Assembly (NCBI RefSeq): GCF_040436345.1
Contig: NC_133221.1
Location: 4,477,163-4,541,162 of the forward strand
From: Pagrus major
Taxonomy: Eukaryota > Chordata > Actinopteri > Spariformes > Sparidae
Direction of reading: 5' to 3'
Length of the DNA stretch: 64,000 bases
Shown here: piece by piece, positions 24,012 to 36,097 of the stretch
How the letters are laid out: each line of letters starts with the position of its first letter
How positions within the stretch are numbered: position 1 is the first letter of the stretch
Made by a program: the position numbers and the translations under genes
The notes under the pieces: model-generated
What the model was told of the DNA's origin: nothing
The model's database searches: none
Seen by the model: the letters and a program-made list of their open reading frames with translations, nothing else

Positions 24012-27000
24012 CTATAGGAAAGCACTTGGGTTTGCTCGTGGATCCTTCTGGTTCCTGTAGCGCACAGCGAGCCACACTCCCAGGATCTGTTGAAGAAATT
24101 AAAAAGGATTTTTTTTAAAACAAAACTCACTGATTCAAGCTTCTTAAATGGAAATATTTTCAGGTTTCAGTCCTCCTCTGTGACAGTAAACTGACTGTCT
24201 TTGGGCTAGAGACGATACAAGACATTTTAAGAAGTCATTGAGGGCTCTGTGATATGAAGATCTACATCATGTGACTCTAGAAAAAAATTCTAGTATTTAG
24301 GGATGATTTCAAGTCTTAAATATCGAAGTATATAAATCTTAAGTTGATCAAAATGAGCTTTCAATATCCATCAGCGAAATCAAAGGCCGTATTGGCGACT
24401 TCCAAAGCCTTTCCATGTGTTAATTTATCAAATTAAGTGACTTTACTATATCAGGACATGTATCCTAATCTAGATGTGAGGTTTTGGCTTCACAGCCTCA
24501 CTGTGTCGTTTACTCCTCCCCTCACAGTTTGTTCTCATTTTGTACATTATTTGTTCAGATTCACTCAACCCCGTCGCCAACTGGACAAACAGTTCACACA
24601 GTTTATTCAGCCATTGACTCCTGTCTGGATTCTGACAGGATGGATGTTACAACACAGTAAATAAGCTACAACAGCTTCATCTCGGTAATCAGCACTGTAG
24701 GCGCTTAGAAATTGCCATTTTAAATGCTGGTGTGTTCAGACCTTTGTGATTACTGGGTGATTTGCTCCACAAAAATCTCAGAAAAACCCAATTTTGAACT
24801 AGATTGGATTTTTTCCCAAGAAGTGGACACTTGCAAATGGAGGTGCACATATCCACTTGGCTAAATACAGCAATCTTGATGAAGACATTTAGTGTCTTTT
24901 GTCCCTCACAGACATATTAGACAGACAGAAGGATACAATGAGGAGGAAGGAGAGCAGATAAAGGTCTGGACGCTCACCTCTGTGAAGCTGAAGAACAGTC
25001 CGACGCCCCCGAGGATCTTCAGAGCCTCTGTTGCATGATTCAGCATCATATCCCCGCAGGTGTAACAGAAACCTTTCTTTTTGCATAACTGGAGTGAAAG
25101 ACACAAAAAAAAGAAGAAAGGCCTTTAGTCTTCAGCAGCATGAGTCAACGGCTTGTGAGCTAAACTGGTAATAGCTACGAAAATCTATTCTGAGAACTAC
25201 AGGAAGGCCTTCTTTCAACTTATTCTGGGTGAGGGAAACGCTTATGTCACATTTTCTCAGTGGGAGATATTGTGTAACTGGAAATACACAGTGAAACCAA
25301 TATTTACTGCAGACTGTATATTTTCAAAATGCAACGGAAACAAAGTATTTTTGTTACGCAGCAACTTAAGGCTACACCTCTGTTGACTTTCTCCATTTGT
25401 TATTGCCAATTTCAGCATGGCAGTCCTGCCTTTGGACGTATTTCAATGTTGCTTTCTCCCTCTTTGATGTTATACGACGCCCAAAATGTAACTCAAGTAC
25501 TTAAGTACTTGGTACCGCTCCTCTAATATCAGTGCAGACTGGCAGGGTAGGAGCACAGGTTGCTACTGTTGGCCTACAAAGCACTGCCAGAGGTAATGAA
25601 GCAGTTTTCTTTTCTATTTGATGACTTGACTGATGGTGGGAAGTCCTGAACGAATTGTGAGCGTTCATAATAACTTGATCAGATGAATGGTGTTGTAATT
25701 ACAGCAGGCTTGCCACAGTAACTCAAGACATCACCACAGCTGAAGACAGCATGCCAGAAATATCCTGTCGCATCCGTTTACATTTACACCATCGACAACT
25801 ACTGAAGATGTACGAGGGTCTCGAAGGGCTGTCCCATTTCATGACAGGGGAGATTTCAACCACTACCCCTTGAAACTGTTCTGAGGTGCAGAGGTGAACA
25901 TTTGAAATGGGATTGAGCCTTACAGCGTTGCAGTTTTGTAAGTCGTGATCAAACTGTGTCCGACTGGCGGTGACGTTGAGCAGCCCGCAGCAGTTCAGCT
26001 GGCTCTCCAGGTCTGTCTTGGTCTCGTTTTTCATCATCCCCCAGGCAGAGTTCAGAAGCGCCTCCTTAAAAAAGCAAATAAGACGAATAACATGAAATCA
26101 CAAAGATGGTCTATTTATCCAGACATGAATATGTTTAGTATAAAGTAATTTAACATGGATGCAGAATAAAACTGCTCACCTGCTGCCCGCGGTTCATCGC
26201 CAAGCAGGAACAGGAAACTCCAAATTGGAAGAGGAAAACGATGAAAAGGATGACCATGTACTGGGAGCAGGAGGTCAAAGAAACAACCGTGCAAACGTTT
26301 GACAAAAATGAAACAACATAACTTTCAAATCACTGTTGCGTCACACTATCTGTCAACTTGTGCGTCAATGCTGACGAGGTTGGGCAAGGATACAAAGAAG
26401 AGCATGACTTGGTGGTGGTGCATTGCCCCGATGAGTCCTACGATGGAGATGAGCAGCAGGAAGACGCCCACCGCGATGACCCCTCCGATGATGTGGATGC
26501 TCGACACCAAGCCGAACCCCTTCCCCCATGCTGCCACTCCGATCAGCAGCAGCCCGACCAGCTGAAGGGAGCAGAGGGGAGGAAGTTAACCAGAGTCAGC
26601 TGAGGCAGCGTGCATCTGATTACAGAGCTGTTATCACCACAAACAGCCCTGAAAACACTAGTTATGTCTTTGAGAGCTCTAAGTTGAAGTGTTAATAATG
26701 CAGGTGAAGCAGGCTGACTAAAGATTTGCGTTTAACATTAAAAATTCTTCATGTGGCTCCGGGGTCATAAGACTGCTGGACAATGTTTCCAGTTCAGATC
26801 ATCTGAAACAAATTAAAAACACCAAGTTCATTGTTGAGTTTTGTCACATTTGTTGTTTCTTTAAATCGATTACTTTAAAAAGATGCAGACACAAACTGCA
26901 AATATAACACAATCATCTGTTAAAATCTATTACTCAAACCAATCTTTGATGGGAACGGACAAAACATTATATAAGTTATGTTGGCGTGCTAGCGTGACCC

Positions 27001-29873
27001 AAGTAGGTTAATCTTGTCATGAAGGGACCGTTTGTCCTTCTTGTCTTTATACGTGTTCCTACACTGCTGTCACTGTCTTCCTCATTCTACACAGCAACTG
27101 CAGCATCATCACACCAATGACAGCTACAGTGACTCAGCCGTCGACTTGATCGGTGGCACGTGCACACGGTCCAAAGGTTTCTGACTGGGCGGGTCGTGTC
27201 TCATGCGTTTCTTTCGGCAGCGAGGCGACTGGGACATTGAGCTCTTTCGGCTTACTTCACCAGTGCGGTTCGCAGCGTGCACTATGAAATGCCAGGTTAA
27301 CTCCCATGGCTTTCACAACACGTACACCTGGCAAGCACAAAAGGAATTTAGACAGCAGGTGAGAGGGAGTAAGACAAACACCATCAAGATGTGTAAGCCT
27401 CAAAAACTGATTTTTTATTGTTTTATGTTCTGTCATGTAAACTGTGGGTACTTTATGGTCTCATAAATATTATGAGCATGCGTGCATAAACAGAGGCATT
27501 CGCAATTAATTTCAGCAATAAGCTCCACTCAGAAAATTGTATTACGTAACTGCAATGCAGTGACGCAATGCTGTCACGGCAACATTGACTCTTCATCTAT
27601 AGATTGTACTAAACAAAACCGAAGAGGAAAATGTTATAACACTATATTAGGGTTGCAACCAATATTAATTTCCATGTGTGATTAACATGACAGATACCTT
27701 TTTTAATTAATCAAAATGTTAAAGGTTAAGTTCACCTAATGCTGAAGATTCAGTTGTTTTCTACTCAGCCTAATGTTGATGGAAAGTCGGGTGAAGTTTC
27801 AGAGCACACAAAACATTTCTGAGGTTTCACAGCTTCTTTTTCTCTTCATTTTAAAACAAGTCTCCACCTACTTCAGTTGTGCAACACTGTTTTGCTCTGA
27901 AGCTCCAGAAATGATCTGTGGACTTTGAAACTTCACTCAACTTTCCTTCTGCGTGTGGAGGAGAAGATAATGACTGATTTTTTTAATTTTTTGGGTCAAC
28001 TTATCCTTTAACGTCAGAAAACGTCTACTGTAATTTCCGGTAACCCCAGATGACATCTTCATATTGATTCTCATTGTGTGAACAACAGCACAAACCCCAA
28101 GGATATTCGGTTTATCAATATTAAAGACAAAAGAGCAACTTATCATTACATTTGAGAAACTGGAACTAGGGTTGCAGCGATGTACCAGACATTATATTTT
28201 GTGAAATTGCAATAAAGTCTTCATTCTTCACTGTAACTGATGATAACTGTGTCATACCATATAGCGTGAAACTGTGAAATTTTCTGAGATGGTTATTGAA
28301 GGGTGAAAATCTCATAACGTGGCGTTGCAACCCTTCCTGGAACTACCAGGGAGGTATTTAAACTTGAGGTATGACTTAAATGTAGGGCTGACATGAATAC
28401 CACTTCTGGGCTCTGGAGCTTTGGTAGTAATCATCGACGAATGTTTAGAGGTCCAGTCCAGGTTTGGGGGTCTCTCAGCAGGACTCGTGCATTCGGCTAC
28501 TCTACTGCGTTGTTGTTTGCATCGTTCTTTGTTGTGTTTTAGTGGTGGTTAGGTTAAACAAGGTCCGATCTACTGGTATGCATTTTTTTGTGACAAAATA
28601 ACTATAATATATATCAATATTTTGCATTTCTCTTTCACTGATGGCCCACATTTAGCAGAAAACAACAACAACAACAAAAATCCTGAATCCAAAAAATTGA
28701 GAAACCGAATACGTACCCAAAGAATGAACAGTGAAATAGTTGAATTTTAGGTCCAGGCTGACTTACATGATTAATCAATGTCTATTTTTTTTTATATTGA
28801 TCTATTAACAACAGATGTTTTCAGCTCTACAAAGTATGAATACACATGACAGATCAGCACTATCTGCCAACAAAACTGAAAACATGTCAGAGGAGAGGCA
28901 AAAACAACCAACAGGGTCGACACGTCAGTAAAACTAAGCAACAGTCAGACAGACTGAGACAATAGAAAAACCTGTATGTATGATGCAATGCAACAGGCCT
29001 GCATGGACACAATCTTTCTTAGATTACAGTGTCCACATTTTGTTGAGACCACTTCTTGTTTTCAGCAGCCTTTTGTACTTTATGCTGCAGGCTGGCTGAA
29101 GGTTGACTACCTCATTTACACATGTGGAGGTTACAAAGTGACAAGATATAATCCACTAACCACAGCCTCAACATTCACCATAAAACCTAGTGTCTCCTGG
29201 TGTTCACAGCTGTTATCTGTTATAATATATATCTATATAATCTATAATCTACAGAAGGACTGTTGTGCTGGATTTCACTGGAGCAGGGGGTGTTTTTTAT
29301 ATCTCTGATCTCAGGTTAACCATCTGTTCACGGTTAGCTTATGTTAGCTAGCTAGTGTTGACAATCACAACACACATGACTGAAAGACACAAACACACGA
29401 GCTGATTATATCTCGTTGTGGGAGACAAAACCATCCCAGCATGTCCCACTGGACCGTTTCAGGTCAGCTGGCCTCAAGCTAACGGTGTCTTCTTTACACA
29501 TAATGGCGATAGCTAACAGGCTAGCGAGGTTAGCTACAAGCTAAGGACTCTACTCGCTACATCTCTTGTCTACTTGGCTAACGTCTAACTTTTCTAACAC
29601 GTAATAAAACCAAACTTGAGTTCATACCAAAAGTCATCTGCGGGAGCGAAAACAGAGGCATGTGGAGCAAAAAAAAAGGGCGAAAAACCATTAGTGATTA
29701 GCCGAACCGCTAGCTTAACGTTACGCTAGCACATTCAGAAGCTAGCAGCTAGCCTGAGCTAACGCAGCTTAGCTTGACACTTAGCATGATGATCCATTTT
29801 GTACACTCACCATATAAACCACATTCAGGGAACAAAGCGCATTTTTGGAGCAGGTGAAACCGCCACAGACCAT
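24012..29873 (-). CDS. tspan31: tspan31, tetraspanin-31 (complete, 6 exons)
   Basis: Coding exons on the minus strand are 29,873-29,811, 26,561-26,394, 26,260-26,180, 26,064-25,924, 25,088-24,978 and 24,086-24,012. All junctions are GT-AG and phase 0, giving 212 aa, close to the usual 210. The protein starts [20 protein letters not shown] and ends RANPSAFL, both diagnostic of TSPAN31. It has four membrane segments: about 12-34, 44-66, 74-100 and the last 40 residues. The large extracellular loop carries the CCG motif (C129, C130, G131) and further cysteines near 149, 153, 159 and 162. Tetraspanins organise membrane microdomains; TSPAN31 (SAS) is a small housekeeping-type member. The start has a G at +4 and is the conserved family start. 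Exon 2 ends in a weak donor (GTATCC). Intron 1 is about 3.2 kb and contains a foldback repeat. It is divergent from agap2, as in human. Confidence 0.95.
27719..28011. repeat. TTAA-flanked foldback element (in tspan31 intron 1)
   Basis: It starts TTAAAGGTTAAGTTCACC and ends GGTCAACTTATCCTTTAA. The two halves are partly complementary: GGAAAGT..GTGAAGTTTC on the left against GAAACTTCACTCAACTTTCC on the right. TTAA at both ends suggests a piggyBac-type target. A related half copy lies at about 46,390-46,525. Confidence 0.6.
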
Positions 29874-30060
29874 ATCGAAAGACCTCCGCTTCAGGCTAAT
29901 GAATAAGACTTTAAAAAAGTTAAAAAAAAACCCCGGTGTTGTCTGGCTCTCCGGAGCGCTAACGTCTGGACACAAATGTTTTTTGGCCACAGTGTGGAGA
30001 GGGCGTAACTGATGACGTCCGCGCCGCATGTGACGTCAGCGTGTCAACTACGTCATCGTT
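29874..30060 (-). promoter_or_regulatory. tspan31 promoter with CRE/ATF sites
   Basis: Immediately upstream of the tspan31 start codon, a CpG-containing stretch has a perfect CRE palindrome TGACGTCA at 30,031-30,038. It is flanked by near matches, TGACGTCC at 30,013-30,020 and TACGTCA at 30,048-30,054. Three CRE-like sites within about 45 bp, 140-180 bp before the ATG, suggest a TATA-less promoter responsive to CREB/ATF factors. The transcription start is not defined by the sequence. Confidence 0.55.
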
Positions 30061-30165
30061 GGAGGAGCAGGCAGAGGGCCAAGAGCAAGATGCTGCCACA
30101 TACAGCAGCTTGTCTGTGCACAGTTTTACAGTTTTTTATAATAATAATAATTATAAAATGTAGTA

Positions 30166-30737
30166 TGTTGGGAGTAATGCGTTACAGTAATATATTACTT
30201 TTAGCAGTAATGGAGTAATAAAACACATCACTGATGATATTTCAGTTATATATTACTACAGTTTTGTCTGCGTTACCGACCGAAGTGAAGCGTTTCTTGT
30301 TGTTTTTTTTAAGAACCCATCCACGCCAACATGACCGTATTAATACAGGATCTGTGTGTTTAATAATAATAATAATAATCTTGTCGTGTCATTATAAGCT
30401 ACATTATAGAAGGTACAGGTCTGTTGTGTTTCATATGACTGAGCCTGCAATTAAAAATATTCATTCCTATCTCATAATATCTCAGACTTTGATCCTCTGT
30501 CTGCCTGCTCATCGCTGTGTCCAAGGACATTCATTTATTTAAAGATATCTCGGCTATTTAATTGTTCTGTAGAGGTTACTTGGGCATTTTTTTGAAAGTA
30601 ACTAAAAAGTAGTGCAATAAGTAACGTATTACTCTACGCAGACAGTAATATTGTCATGTAATATATTACTTTGAGATGACGGTAACTAGTAATATGTAAT
30701 ATATTGCATTTTTAAAGTAACTACACTGGTAACAAGT
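30166..30737. repeat. Non-autonomous repeat with GTAATGCGTTAC / TAATATATTAC ends
   Basis: The left end (GTTGGGAGTAATGCGTTACA, then AATATATTACTTT) and the right end (rich in GTAATATATTACTTT and AAAGTAACTA) are partly complementary. This is a layout common in teleost miniature elements. No protein is encoded. It lies between the tspan31 promoter and the palindrome. Confidence 0.55.
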
Positions 30738-31738
30738 GTTTGAACCACATCTGAGGGATCATTATCATAATGTGCAATGCACAATACATACAGCCGTACC
30801 CTGTATTTCGAATGATAGACCTTTTGTGTGTGTGTGTAAGCACAGTGCAGCGTGTGGCGATGACAGGACTCTTACACAAGGATTACACAATAGGCTCAGT
30901 AATGCATCAGGGAGACGTGAGAAACAGAGACACGTCCTGTTTGTTCGCTCATAAATTTGACCCTATTGCCACCACTGCTGAGTAAATAATAACACTTAAT
31001 TTAAACACGTTTCTGTCTCACACAAAGCATTCATTGATGATAACGCTCCACCGATGCTAGAGTTCAGAAAGCCAGAACTAATCTGTCACACCCTGTTTTT
31101 CTGTGGAGCGATGAGCAAACATCATCCGTTGCATCTAATCTGTCGCTCACTCGTGAGATTTCACAGTCTACCTCGGTGGTTTTCAGACCTGCTAAAACGA
31201 AGCAGCGTCTACTTGTGACCTCACATCGCAGGTGACAGCCTTCATGTCGACGCTGTGTTTTGAGCCGTTCAACCACAGGGTTTCAGTTTTAAGTTCCCGT
31301 CCCTGTTCTTCTTAAATATTCCTTTGTGCTGCCGGGACAGTGGAACAAAATCCTTTCACTGCTCGTCTTTAAGTCATTAGTATTTGATTTTTATAGTCTA
31401 ATACCAACCTGGTGCTGTACTTACAGTATATGAGCTACTGCAGGGTTAGCGAGTTAGCTTGCTAAAACAGTGTCATACACTTACACTGATGTAATGAGGT
31501 TACTGATGTGGAGGCAGAGGGACGGTATGTGCTGGGGTCTGGATTAACACAGAGTGCATGTCATGTGTTGCCATGTTGATCCTGGAAAATTCAATTGTTT
31601 GTAAGCTTCATCACGCAGCGGCTTTAGACCAGGAAGTGACTGTAAACAAACATTGTGATTGGTTTCTGTAATGCAAAAATACATCTGGTGGTGATCGGCT
31701 GAATCAGCGCTGTGTGAACTTGTTAGGGACAAGATAGA

Positions 31739-33240
31739 TAGAGATATGAGGAAATGATGTAAAACTGATCAGCTTCTCATGTAAAGGCTCTGTTTGTATG
31801 AACGGAAGTGGCTTTGAGGGCAGTTGCAGATTGGCAGACAGGAAGTAGGCCGCACAGCAGGTTTCATCCTGCTGCCATGGCGATAGCTGCTGAGGGATGT
31901 TGCCATTGGTCGCCCCGTGTCCAGAGGCCGACTGATAAGTAAAATCCACCACATACAAGACGCCAGGAGGTGAATTTTTGCCCCTCGGAGCGAAATGAGA
32001 ATGAAAATGAACATCGGCAGAGGAAGTCGTCCTCGACAAAAGACACACCGACTGACACAGGAAGCGCGGAGGAAGATATCTATCACCTAGGCGATCATGT
32101 TCCCCCACACCCCATGACTAATGCTGACGAAAACACTAAACTTACTGTGAACCAAAGTCTGCATTTACTGTTAACGAGTTTTCCTGTTCATCATATCAAG
32201 AAATGCATTAAAGCGTCCTGGAAGTCAGACGATGCACCAAATTCTGATAGTGGTGTAGCCGACAGGTAATGTGCTGCTTTCTTCTCTGAAAACAGCGAAC
32301 AGAAGTCCATCACAGAGAGCATGAAGAAGGCTGAGCTTACCTTGAATACTGTGGAGGTAAACTTTCAGGCCTGAGCGCAGCTGTTGATCCGCGACTCTTT
32401 CAAACTGCTTGGAGAGTCTGTTGATTGCACTCTGGAGAGATTCATGCCTCTTGATCTCTGCTTTTATTGCAGTGGAGTTTGGCGATTTACTGTTGCTGTT
32501 CATCCTGACACATGGATCTGTTGTAAACCGAAGCAAAGTGCTCGCTTCAGCCCATTTGAACTCCCGGCTGTTTGTTCCACGAGATGAGTCGAACTTAAGA
32601 AACAGAAGCAGCAGAGAAACAAGCGGTGCCTGATCAGGGTGTCTCTCTCTCTCTCTCTCGCTCTAGACCACAAAAGTCAGCTCACGACAATGTGTGTCTC
32701 AGTTTCCTCTGCAGGTTTGAACTGAACAATCCACTTCCTTATTTCAAACTATATTCTTCACTATAGCAGCTCTGACTGCTGTGGTGGCCACACCGTTGAA
32801 AAGGCGTCTGCGGCTGTTATTTACCTGACAGAACACGATCTTCAGCCACCTGTAAAGACTGTTCCTGACTGTGACATATCCACTGATGTCAGACACACAG
32901 AGAGGATTACATGATACCTCTACATTGGACTTAATGCATACAGTATTTGCACTGTCCCCTGATCAGTGACCCATATTTACAGATATCAAAACACATAATA
33001 CAAAGTGCAAAAAGTGTGGTTAGCACCCAGTAATCTTCCGGGTCCTCTGATAGGCAACACTATTCTTTGATCCTTCGTTAAACTGCCTTTGAATCCGTCC
33101 ATCACCAAAGCACACAGCACTTATTTTGCATCTCGACCCGACCTCATATCTACATTATATCTGCTGAGGCTAACCTTCATTAGCTAGCCCCAATAGCTTG
33201 ATCTCAATGCCAATCTAACGTTAGCTTAGCCACCAGTCTT
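31739..33240 (+). repeat. Left arm of large inverted repeat
   Basis: This 1,502-bp arm is the reverse complement of 34,251-35,822. By eye I counted about 12-15 substitutions or small indels plus one 69-bp gap. Identity begins abruptly at about 31,739 and the arm contains the duplicate agap2 first exon. Inside 33,240 the complementarity continues to about 33,450 at much lower identity. Confidence 0.92.
32341..32503 (-). CDS. Inverted duplicate of the agap2 alternative first exon
   Basis: This is the mirror copy of exon 1S in the left arm of the inverted repeat. The ATG at 32,503, all 54 codons (identical at protein level to the right-arm copy) and the donor CAAG|GTAAGC are intact. It points away from the rest of agap2, toward tspan31, whose start is 2.5 kb downstream. 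Nothing downstream on the minus strand looks like the shared agap2 exon. Splicing into tspan31 exon 2 would shift frame (phase 1 onto phase 0). It may be silent, a source of a non-coding antisense-direction transcript, or a new 5' UTR exon for tspan31. It is listed as an exon copy, not as a functional gene. Confidence 0.6.
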
Positions 33241-33519
33241 CCAAATAACTAATATTGAGCAACAACTTTGGCATGAAAACATTTCATAAATCATAAATCT
33301 TATGAAAATAAGTTTCAATATGTTATATAGCTTTATTACACTATGTTAACTATAAGTTAGCATCATTTATGTCTTTAGCATTTTAGCTAACATCATCTTT
33401 GAAAGAAGCATGTTAGCTTCAAAGTATACACTGACGCCATCAGGAAAAAAAACATATACTGTAGGCTGACGTTGAAATCAGCTGACTACGACTCATATTT
33501 ATGGATCAAAATAAACACA

Positions 33520-33710
33520 TTTTCCAGGGTCAACGTGATGATTGTCCTGGATCAACATTTTAAAAAAAAGACCAAGGGTCAACGTGGCCCTGGATAAACA
33601 ACATGAAATCATCCAAGGTCAGTGTGGCGATGATGGTCCAGAGTCAACATGATGATGGTCCTGGGTCAACATCAACGCATTTTCCAGGGTCAGTATGACA
33701 ACACTAGCCC
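33520..33710. repeat. Degenerate tandem repeat in palindrome spacer
   Basis: Between the arms, a unit like AGGGTCAACGTGATGATGGT with CCTGG recurs about five or six times with substitutions. It lies close to the palindrome axis (about 33,745). Confidence 0.6.
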
Positions 33711-34250
33711 CGCAATCGCCAAAAAAGTTTTGACTGGGCTTTAAAACAGTTCAACTACGATGCTCCAGTTTACTTTCTTGATGAATTATGCTCACCAAAG
33801 CAAAATAAGGGCTCCTGTATAATATTTACCCTTTAAAGTTAGTAAACAATGTTCCAGCTTTGTATTAATTGATATGACCAGAGGTCTCGGTATGTAAGGT
33901 CAGTATGCAGAGACTGGACTTGAACTGTGTGCCCTTTATTGGGTCAATGGATGTGTAATAATGTGAAAACATAAGTATTAGTCGGACTACATCCTTAAAT
34001 GTTTGACCTGAGCTCCGACTCCAGTCGTGTTTAAGCTATTAATGCATGATGGCATCAAAATCTGTTAGGCTACCCAAAGTTGGAGACCCTGCAAGAAGTG
34101 TGTGCTTTGTTGCTAGCATGCTGTTAGCAGATGACGTTAGCTGAGATGCTACAGACAGAAATGATTATTTATAGCTTACATTGTGTAATACAGCTTTGTA
34201 AGACTCGTGATTTATGATAAGCAAAGTGTTTGCTACAAGAAGTTGTGTGT

Positions 34251-35822
34251 AAGACTGGTGGCTAAGCTAACATTAGATTGGCATTGAGATCAAGCTATTG
34301 GGGCTAGCCAATGAAGGTTAGCCTCAGCAGATATAATGTAGATATGAGGTCGGGTCAAGATGCAAAATATGTGCTGTGTGCTTTGGTGATGGACGGATTC
34401 AAAGGCAGTTTAACGAAGGATCAAAGAATAGTGTTGCCTATCAGAGGACCCGGAAGATTACTGGGTGCTAACCACACTTTTTGCACTTTGTATTATGTGT
34501 TTTGATATCTGTAAATATGGGTCACTGATCAGGGGACAGTGCAAATACTGTATGCATTAAGTCCAATGTAGAGGTATCATGTAATCCTCTCTGTATGTCT
34601 GACATCAGTGGATATGTCACAGTCAGGAACAGACTACATGAGACAGAAACATCAACTGTGATCACAGTGTTACAGATTCTAATGTTTTTATTATTATTAA
34701 GTCTTTACAGGTGGCTGAAGATCATGTTACGTCAGATAAACAGCAGCCGCAGACGCCTTTTCAACGGTGTGGCCACCACAGCAGTCAGAGCTGCTACAGT
34801 GAAGAATATAGTTTGAAATAAGGAAGTGGATTGTTCAGTTCAAACCTGCAGAGGAAACTGAGACACACATTGTCGTGAGCTGACTTTTGTGGTCTAGAGC
34901 GAGAGAGAGAGAGAGAGACACCCTGATCAGCCACCGCTTGTTTCTCTCGCTGCTTCTGTTTCTTAAGTTCGACTCATCTCGTGGAACAAACAGCCGGGAG
35001 TTCAAATGGGCTGAAGCGAGCACTTTGCTTCGGTTTACAACAGATCCATGTGTCAGGATGAACAGCAACAGTAAATCGCCAAACTCCACTGCAATAAAAG
35101 CAGAGATCAAGAGGCATGAATCTCTCCAGAGTGCAATCAACAGACTCTCCAAGCAGTTTGAAAGAGTCGCGGATCAACAGCTGCGCTCAGGCCTGAAAGT
35201 TTACCTCCACAGTATTCAAGGTAAGCTCAGCCTTCTTCATGCTCTCTGTGATGGACTCCTGTTCGCTGTTTTCAGAGAAGAAAGCAGCACGTTACCTGTC
35301 GGCTACACTACTATCAGAATTTGGTGCATCGTCTGACTTCCAGGACGCTTTAATGCATTTCTTGATATGATGAACAGGAAAACTCGTTAACAGTAAATGC
35401 AGACTTTGGTTCACAGTAAGTTTAGTGTTTTCGTCAGCATTAGTCATGGGGTGTGGGGGAACATGATCGCCTAGGTGATAGATATCTTCCTCCGCGCTTC
35501 CTGTGTCAGTCGGTGTGTCTTTTGTCGAGGACGACTTCCTCTGCCGATGTTCATTTTCATTCTCATTTCGCTCCGAGGGGCAAAAATTCACCTCCTGGCG
35601 TCTTGTATGTGGTGGATTTTACTTATCAGTCGGCCTCTGGACACGGGGCGACCAATGGCAACATCCCTCAGCAGCTATCGCCATGGCAGCAGGATGAAAC
35701 CTGCTGTGCGGCCTACTTCCTGTCTGCCAATCTGCAACTGCCCTCAAAGCCACTTCCGTTCATACAAACAGAGCCTTTACATGAGAAGCTGATCAGTTTT
35801 ACATCATTTCCTCATATCTCTA
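34251..35822 (-). repeat. Right arm of large inverted repeat
   Basis: This 1,572-bp arm mirrors the left arm and contains agap2 exon 1S and its upstream region. Compared with the left arm it has about 69 extra bases at 34,632-34,700. The arms are separated by about 1.0 kb (33,241-34,250). Confidence 0.92.
35058..35220 (+). CDS. agap2: agap2 alternative first exon 1S (short, PIKE-A-like isoform)
   Basis: The ATG at 35,058 opens 54 codons plus one base, ending at the consensus donor CAAG|GTAAGC. The core AIKAEIKRHESLQSAINRL followed by ERV matches the N-terminal helix of AGAP1 and of the AGAP2 short form (PIKE-A). Phase 1 fits exactly onto the shared exon at 49,150, giving HSIQ-VNIANSQEW. The resulting protein would be 854 aa, against 836 aa for human PIKE-A. 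The exon lies 7.8 kb upstream of exon 1L, so the gene would have two promoters. It sits inside the right arm of the large inverted repeat. A (GA)n tract at 34,900-34,918 lies about 140 bp before the ATG. Joining to 49,150 is inferred from phase and homology, not from transcripts. Confidence 0.82.
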
Positions 35823-36097
35823 CTTCCCAACGTCTCTCGTTAATGTGACACAATGTGTTACTGTCAAACTCGCCCTGTTTCTCGTTCCCGTCTGCAGCCT
35901 TTTAGTGTCGAGACAGCACATGTGAGGTACGCAGGTGGGAGACGTGTTCGGATCCTTTAACCCAAATTCAAACTTTACCAGCAAAATGTTCTTAAAGCAT
36001 CGAAAGAAAAATGATCTGGTCCCGTTCAGAGTGATAAATTAAGGAGCCTCCGATGTTCTGAAAGGTTTTTTCTTGTATGTACACAACACACAAGTGA

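Noticed and set aside
32341..32503. In-frame fusion of the left-arm agap2 exon copy to tspan31
   Set aside because: The donor is phase 1 and tspan31 exon 2 begins in phase 0, so direct splicing would shift the frame; only a non-coding 5' exon role remains possible.
35453..35848. 131- and 134-codon frames identical in both palindrome arms
   Set aside because: Their apparent conservation is only the DNA duplication; the frames have no domain and end differently as soon as the arms end.
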